Shown here in pieces: positions 14,901 through 19,239 of a stretch of 19,239 nt of DNA. How positions within the stretch are numbered: the first letter of the stretch is position 1; each line of letters begins with the position of its first letter. The notes under the pieces are model-generated. The model was given only the letters and a program-made list of their open reading frames with translations. It was not told the DNA's origin and did no database searches. The DNA comes from Collinsella sp. (GTDB lineage Bacteria; Actinomycetota; Coriobacteriia; Coriobacteriales; Coriobacteriaceae): NCBI GenBank assembly GCA_019419555.1, contig DXZR01000016.1, positions 26,049-45,287 on the forward strand. Direction: 5' to 3'. A program made the translations under genes and the position numbers.

Positions 14901-16640
14901 CCCGGCATCGGCCTGATCTCGCCTCCGCCGCACCACGACATCTACTCCATCGAGGACCTGGCAGAGCTGATCTTTGACCTTAAGAATGCCAACCCTGGCG
15001 CGCGCGTGTCGGTCAAGCTGGTCAGCGAGGCCGGCGTCGGCACCATCGCAACCGGTGTGGCCAAGGGCGCTGCCGACAAGATCTTGATCAGCGGCCACAA
15101 TGGCGGCTCGGGTGCCGCGGCGCGCGATTCCATTTGGCATGCTGGCCTGCCGCTGGAGCTCGGCCTTGCCGAGGCCCAGCAGACGCTGCTGCAAAACGGC
15201 CTGCGCTCCCGCGTGGTGCTCGAGGCCGACGGCAAGCTCATGGACGGCACCGATGTCGCCGTCGCCTGCTTGCTGGGCGCCGAGGAGTTTGGCTTTGCGA
15301 CCATGCCGCTCATCTCCATGGGTTGCCTCATGCAGCGTGACTGTCAGCAGGATACCTGCCCGGCCGGCATCGCCACGCAAAACTGCCGCCTGCGTCACGG
15401 CTTCCGCGGTAAGCCCGAGCACGTTGAGCACTTTATGCTCTTTGTGGCCGAGCAGCTGCGCGAGGTTATGGCGAGCCTGGGCTTCCGCACCGTCGATGAG
15501 ATGGTTGGCCATCCCGAGTGTTTGTGCCAGATCGAGGTGCCGGGCAACCGCAAGGCTAACCTGCTGGATCTGTCGCCCGTGCTGGCAAGCGCGACCTGCG
15601 AGTTCGGTGCCCATATTCCGGGTGCCGACGGTCGCCACTTCCTGCCGCAGATGGCTGCCGACAGCGAGCTCGACAAGACGCTCGACTCCACGTTGTTCGT
15701 GCCCTACACGGCCAATGCCCGTGCGTACCTGCGCCCGATTCGTTTCCATGCCGACATCGCCAACGTTAACCGCTGCGTGGGCACCATTCTGGGCAATGCG
15801 GTGACCAAGGCGCATCCCGAGGGCCTGCCCGCCGGCTCCATCACCATCGATTGCGATGGTTCGGCCGGTCAGAGCTTTGGCGCCTTCCTGCCGCGCGGCA
15901 TTACGCTCAACGTGTGTGGCGACGCCAACGACTACTTTGGCAAAGGCCTTTCGGGCGGCGAGGTGTCGGTGCGCCCCAACCCGCATGCGACCTATAAGTT
16001 CGACGAAAACATCATCGTGGGCAACGTTGCGTTCTTTGGCGCCACGAGCGGCCGTGGCTTCATCAACGGCCTGGCCGGCCAGCGCTTTGGCGTACGCAAC
16101 TCCGGTGCCACCGTGGTGGTCGAGGGCTGCGGCAACCATGGCTGCGAGTACATGACGGGCGGTCTGGCGCTTATCCTGGGTGAGGTCGGGCAGAACTTCG
16201 CCGCCGGTATGACGGGCGGCGTGGCCTATGTCTTTGACCAGTACGGCACGCTCGATGCCCGCGTGAACCACGAGAGCGTTGAGCTCAAGGCCCCGACTGC
16301 CGGCGAGCTGGAGCAGGTCCGTGCGCTCATCCAGGAGCACGTGGACGCGACGCAGAGCCCGCGCGGCATCAAGCTGCTCTACAGCTTTGAGACGATGAGC
16401 AAGCACTTCGTGAAGGTCATTCCGACCGAGTACGAGCGTGTGCTGGCGATTGTCGCCGCCGCCGAGGCCGTCGGCAAGACGCATGCGCAGGCAGAGGAGC
16501 TGGCGTTTGACATCGTGACCGGTCGCGCGAGCGCTGCGGATGTCGCTCGCTTCGATGCTGCGGGCGGTGCTGCGGGCGGTGCTGCGGGCGCTGCGTCCGT
16601 GGCTGCCAGCCCTGTTGCTTCGACCAAGAAGGAGGCGTAA
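11931..16640 (+). CDS. gltB: glutamate synthase large (alpha) subunit
   Basis: A 1569-residue enzyme that, with GltD, makes two glutamates from glutamine and 2-oxoglutarate. The N-terminal class II amidotransferase domain starts at Cys21 (DHDACGIGAL), the nucleophile exposed after removal of a 20-residue leader. It also has NLEHRGGTG, HSRYSTNT and HNGEINT. The FMN/2-oxoglutarate domain (about 880-1190) includes SNSGEGGED, KPGEGGHLPG and SGHNGGSGA. The 3Fe-4S ligands are Cys1132, Cys1138 and Cys1143 in CLMQRDCQQDTC. The C-terminal GXGXG beta-helix (about 1290-1480) channels ammonia. The tail adds an Ala/Gly-rich segment encoded by a 12-bp triplicate repeat. ATG 11931 follows GGGGAGGAT by about six bases. 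The gltD gene begins five bases after the stop. Confidence 0.97.
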   Translation: MQADSAQQQGLYRPEFDHDACGIGALADINGERHHQILDDALSILVNLEHRGGTGLEKNTGDGAGILFQVPHHFFRKEAQKCGQILPAEGDYGVAMLFFPQDDRGVEDAHRVFEEGCAEAGVPLLFWREVPVDPHDLGETARACMPTILQAFLGRPDDTPAGDAFERRLYVCRRTIEKKADAEFALRDKIFYVCSMSSRTIVYKGMLVATQMRRFFIDLNDAAVKTAVALVHSRYSTNTTPSWERAHPNRFIIHNGEINTLKGNVNWIRAREPNLYSPVLQHDLERVMPIINREGSDSAILDNVLEFLVMNGRPLTRAASMLLPEPWDHNDSLSEERRAYDAYQSMLMEPWDGPAAIAFTDGRTLGAALDRNGLRPARYYVTRDGRFMLASEVGTIEVRPENILTSGCLGPGQMLEVDFARGRVIYNDELRARYAKEKPYRDWIAEETLAVDALDEPAAPAPAEDAEVSSAVRMAKLGYHWDDVDEVVRPMAQQGKAPLASMGIDAPLACLSKKTRSFFDYFYQLFAQVTNPPIDALREHMVTSTTLYLGNHGNLLEDSRTACQLVRLERPLLNEEEFDRICAIDRVGFKTRRFRAVYRRDAGEGALQAALKQLAEDVEAAVRDGVNIVVLSDRAAAGEVPVPSLLAVGCVHNHLIRAGVRTFADIVVECGDAVSPHDFAALVGYSASGIYPYNAHACIRDLAARGDLDVTAEQGIDNYNKAATAGIVSIMSKMGISTVQSYHSAQIFEAVGFTPEFVNAYFAGTVGRVGGMGVEDVEREQNERYDAALAILKSPAPDQLPTLGLTKWRPLGGEDHLIDPQTVYLLQTACREDSYDTFKEYSARLHRTGRAVRLRDLLDFDASGRTPVSLDEVEPALNIVRRFNTGAMSYGSISKEAHECMAIAMNRLHGRSNSGEGGEDPRRETPLANGDSKNSAIKQVASARFGVTSRYLCSAFEIQIKMAQGAKPGEGGHLPGKKVYPWIAEVRQSTPGIGLISPPPHHDIYSIEDLAELIFDLKNANPGARVSVKLVSEAGVGTIATGVAKGAADKILISGHNGGSGAAARDSIWHAGLPLELGLAEAQQTLLQNGLRSRVVLEADGKLMDGTDVAVACLLGAEEFGFATMPLISMGCLMQRDCQQDTCPAGIATQNCRLRHGFRGKPEHVEHFMLFVAEQLREVMASLGFRTVDEMVGHPECLCQIEVPGNRKANLLDLSPVLASATCEFGAHIPGADGRHFLPQMAADSELDKTLDSTLFVPYTANARAYLRPIRFHADIANVNRCVGTILGNAVTKAHPEGLPAGSITIDCDGSAGQSFGAFLPRGITLNVCGDANDYFGKGLSGGEVSVRPNPHATYKFDENIIVGNVAFFGATSGRGFINGLAGQRFGVRNSGATVVVEGCGNHGCEYMTGGLALILGEVGQNFAAGMTGGVAYVFDQYGTLDARVNHESVELKAPTAGELEQVRALIQEHVDATQSPRGIKLLYSFETMSKHFVKVIPTEYERVLAIVAAAEAVGKTHAQAEELAFDIVTGRASAADVARFDAAGGAAGGAAGAASVAASPVASTKKEA
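16557..16592 (+). repeat. 12-bp unit repeated three times in gltB
   Basis: GCTGCGGGCGGT occurs at 16557-16568 and 16569-16580, and again with one changed base at 16581-16592. It encodes AAGG units in the C-terminal tail of GltB. The length is a multiple of three, so gain or loss of a unit would keep the frame. Confidence 0.9.
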
Positions 16641-16645
16641 GTGCC

Positions 16646-18127
<1,482 letters not shown>

Positions 18128-18167
18128 AGTAGTCACGGAGATATTCAACAATCGAATCGGCAAGGGC

Positions 18168-18230
18168 TGTCCCTAACTGCCGGCACAAAAGGAACGTCCC
18201 TAAGTGCCGACAGTTAGGGACGTTCCTTTT
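18168..18230 (+). repeat. palindrome with two alternative pairings, probable gltBD terminator
   Basis: AAAAGGAACGTCCCTAA (18187-18203) and TTAGGGACGTTCCTTTT (18214-18230) form a perfect 17-bp stem with a 10-base loop and a T-run at the end, which could stop transcription of gltBD. In addition 18168-18186 is complementary at 17 of 19 positions to 18204-18222. The two stems share 18214-18222 and so exclude each other. Confidence 0.85.
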
Positions 18231-18263
18231 AATATGAGCAGGACATTGTCAAGAGGCAAAATC

Positions 18264-18295
18264 GGGCCTGGCCCCAACGATATGGGGTCAGGCCC
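18264..18295 (-). terminator. GC-rich hairpin between gltD and the IS element
   Basis: GGGCCTGGCCCC (18264-18275) pairs with GGGGTCAGGCCC (18284-18295) at 11 of 12 positions around an 8-base loop. Read on the reverse strand it is followed by GATTTTGCC, a modest T-run, so it may end transcription from the IS110-like transposase. It could also be part of the target or the end of the element. Confidence 0.5.
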
Positions 18296-18551
18296 TCTCC
18301 CTATATCAACCCGTCCGCGGCGACCTCGGCGTGTCTTCCCGACGCTCGTCTTTGCAGTTTAATATCCGCCCGTGGCGATCTCTCGCTGGGCAATCCGTTG
18401 CTACGGCTGAGGCTTCTACGTCGAACCGACAGTCTGTGCACGCGTGTGGCGCCCTGGGCGCTCGCAGAAAAGGGACCTGAGGTTCGCCTCAACGGCTTCG
18501 GATCCAACCGCTTCCGGGGTGATCGGCTTATGTGCGGGGGACCGCCCCCCC
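18296..18551 (-). other. noncoding tail of the IS110-like element, possible structured RNA
   Basis: About 250 bases lie downstream of the transposase stop and before the hairpin at 18264-18295, with no credible gene. Local hairpins on the reverse strand include TGAGG-CGAA-CCTCA (about 18478-18491), a GGCGCC/GGGCGC pairing (about 18449-18462) and GGGGG-CGGT-CCCCC (18549-18536) just after the stop. IS110-family elements carry a noncoding end that in the IS110/IS1111 groups is known to encode a bridge RNA. In the IS1111 group it lies 3' of the transposase. This stretch has the right size and side for that, but the assignment is only inference. Confidence 0.35.
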
Positions 18552-19239
18552 CTACGCCTCCTCGGCCATGAGGCCGACCGCCCACACCCAGCAGGCGAGC
18601 TCGCGCGCCGTGGCGACGTTCGCCTTGTTGTTGTGGACCCCGCGCGCGAGCAGCGCCTCCCGCCTCTCGGCCAGCCTCCGCACGCCCTTGGCGGCATGCC
18701 TGCGGGCGCCCGGGTCCGGGGCCTGGCCCCTGGCGGGCTCCTTCGGCCGCGCGGAGCACGTCAGGTAGTGCCACGCGGCCTCGACCAGCGCCTTCCTCAG
18801 GTGCTTGTTGCCGGCCTTGGTGATCGCGCCCCTGCGGTCGCTCTCCCCGCTGGAGTGCTCGGAGGGCGTCAGGCCGACCCACGCGGCGAACGAGCGGGCG
18901 TTCCTGAACCTGGAGAACTCGCCGGCCTCGAACACGAGGTCGGCGGCGGTCGCGGTGTCGACGCCCTTGAGGCAGCGCAGGGAGTCGACCCTCCTCCTCC
19001 ACCTGGGCTTGCGGGCCTCGGCCTCGACGAGCCCCTCGAGCCTCGCCTTCTCCTCCGCCGCCCGCCTGACCGCGTCGACGTAGTAGGCGAGCACCTCCTC
19101 GTCGGCCCCCTCCGCGAACCTAATCGACTCGATCCAGGACCAGTGCGCCCGGGTCCAGTTGCCCTTCCTGCGGCCGGTGGGCGTCCTCTCGTCGAAGACG
19201 AGCCCGTGCCTGAGCAGGAACTTGGAGAGCCGCTGCTTC
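18552..19239 (-). CDS. IS110-family transposase, 5' part cut by the window edge
   Basis: 228 residues are visible; the reading frame runs off the right edge, so the N-terminal RuvC-like (DEDD) domain is not seen. The visible part starts KQRLSKFLLRHG and contains GNWTRAHWSWIESIRF, then a coiled-coil-like helix (about 55-80). The Transposase_20 domain follows: LRCLKGVDTATAADLVFEAG, FAAWVGLTPSEHSSGESDRR and GAITKAGNKHLRKALVEAAW. The SSG serine is the expected nucleophile in this family, known from IS621. The stop is TAG at 18552-18554. Codon use is markedly richer in G/C at third positions than in the neighbouring genes, pointing to acquisition from a higher-GC relative. Such enzymes move the element without a classical DDE mechanism or long terminal inverted repeats. 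Confidence 0.93.
   Translation of the reverse strand, partial: KQRLSKFLLRHGLVFDERTPTGRRKGNWTRAHWSWIESIRFAEGADEEVLAYYVDAVRRAAEEKARLEGLVEAEARKPRWRRRVDSLRCLKGVDTATAADLVFEAGEFSRFRNARSFAAWVGLTPSEHSSGESDRRGAITKAGNKHLRKALVEAAWHYLTCSARPKEPARGQAPDPGARRHAAKGVRRLAERREALLARGVHNNKANVATARELACWVWAVGLMAEEA

Larger units (their letters stand above)
18296..19239 (-). mobile_element. IS110-family insertion sequence, partial
   Basis: This covers the transposase and its 3' noncoding tail. The right edge is cut by the window. The left edge is uncertain: no terminal inverted repeats are expected in the family, and I placed it after the hairpin ending at 18295 only because local structure and composition change there. 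Two palindromes (18168-18230, 18264-18295) lie directly next to it. Confidence 0.6.

Overview
The window looks like chromosomal sequence from a high-GC gut Actinobacterium of the class Coriobacteriia, most likely Collinsella or a close relative. This is inferred from the GC-rich coding style, the strong AGGAGG-type ribosome binding sites, the frequent GTG/TTG starts and the gene content. No taxonomic marker such as rRNA is present, so the genus is a recognition call and not a proof.

Left part (1-1589): a small serine recombinase (resolvase/invertase type), with a palindromic repeat over its 5' end, is followed by a VanZ-like membrane protein and a terminator. Region 1600-6128 is a MurNAc/MurNAc-6-phosphate salvage cluster. 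It holds a MurR/RpiR-type regulator broken by one missing base, the etherase MurQ, a PTS EIIBC of the MurP type, an intrinsic terminator, and a DUF871/MupG-type 6-phospho-muramidase. Together these would import muropeptide sugar, phosphorylate it, split MurNAc-6P disaccharides and convert MurNAc-6P to GlcNAc-6P.

Middle part (6140-10115): an ArsC/Spx-like thioredoxin-fold protein, a tandem palindrome array, a small reverse-strand protein resembling half of a MarR-like regulator, tRNA-Gln(CTG) and tRNA-Glu(CTC) with a promoter and terminator, a TPR protein overlapping smpB, a flavin reductase and a 47-residue rubredoxin with an AT-rich promoter.

Right part (10180-19239): a palindrome pair, a reverse-strand Nramp Mn/Fe transporter (mntH) with a likely metalloregulator operator, the divergent gltB-gltD glutamate synthase operon, and a partial IS110-family element with very GC-rich codon use running off the right edge.

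The most unusual feature is the intergenic space. At least six places carry long near-perfect palindromes that belong to different sequence families (132-170, 6588-6757, 9109-9175, 10180-10318, 11743-11795, 18168-18230). Most lack the T-tract of a terminator. One array has three 46-bp palindromes on an exact 62-bp period. These look like families of dispersed palindromic elements and are the best candidate here for something undescribed.
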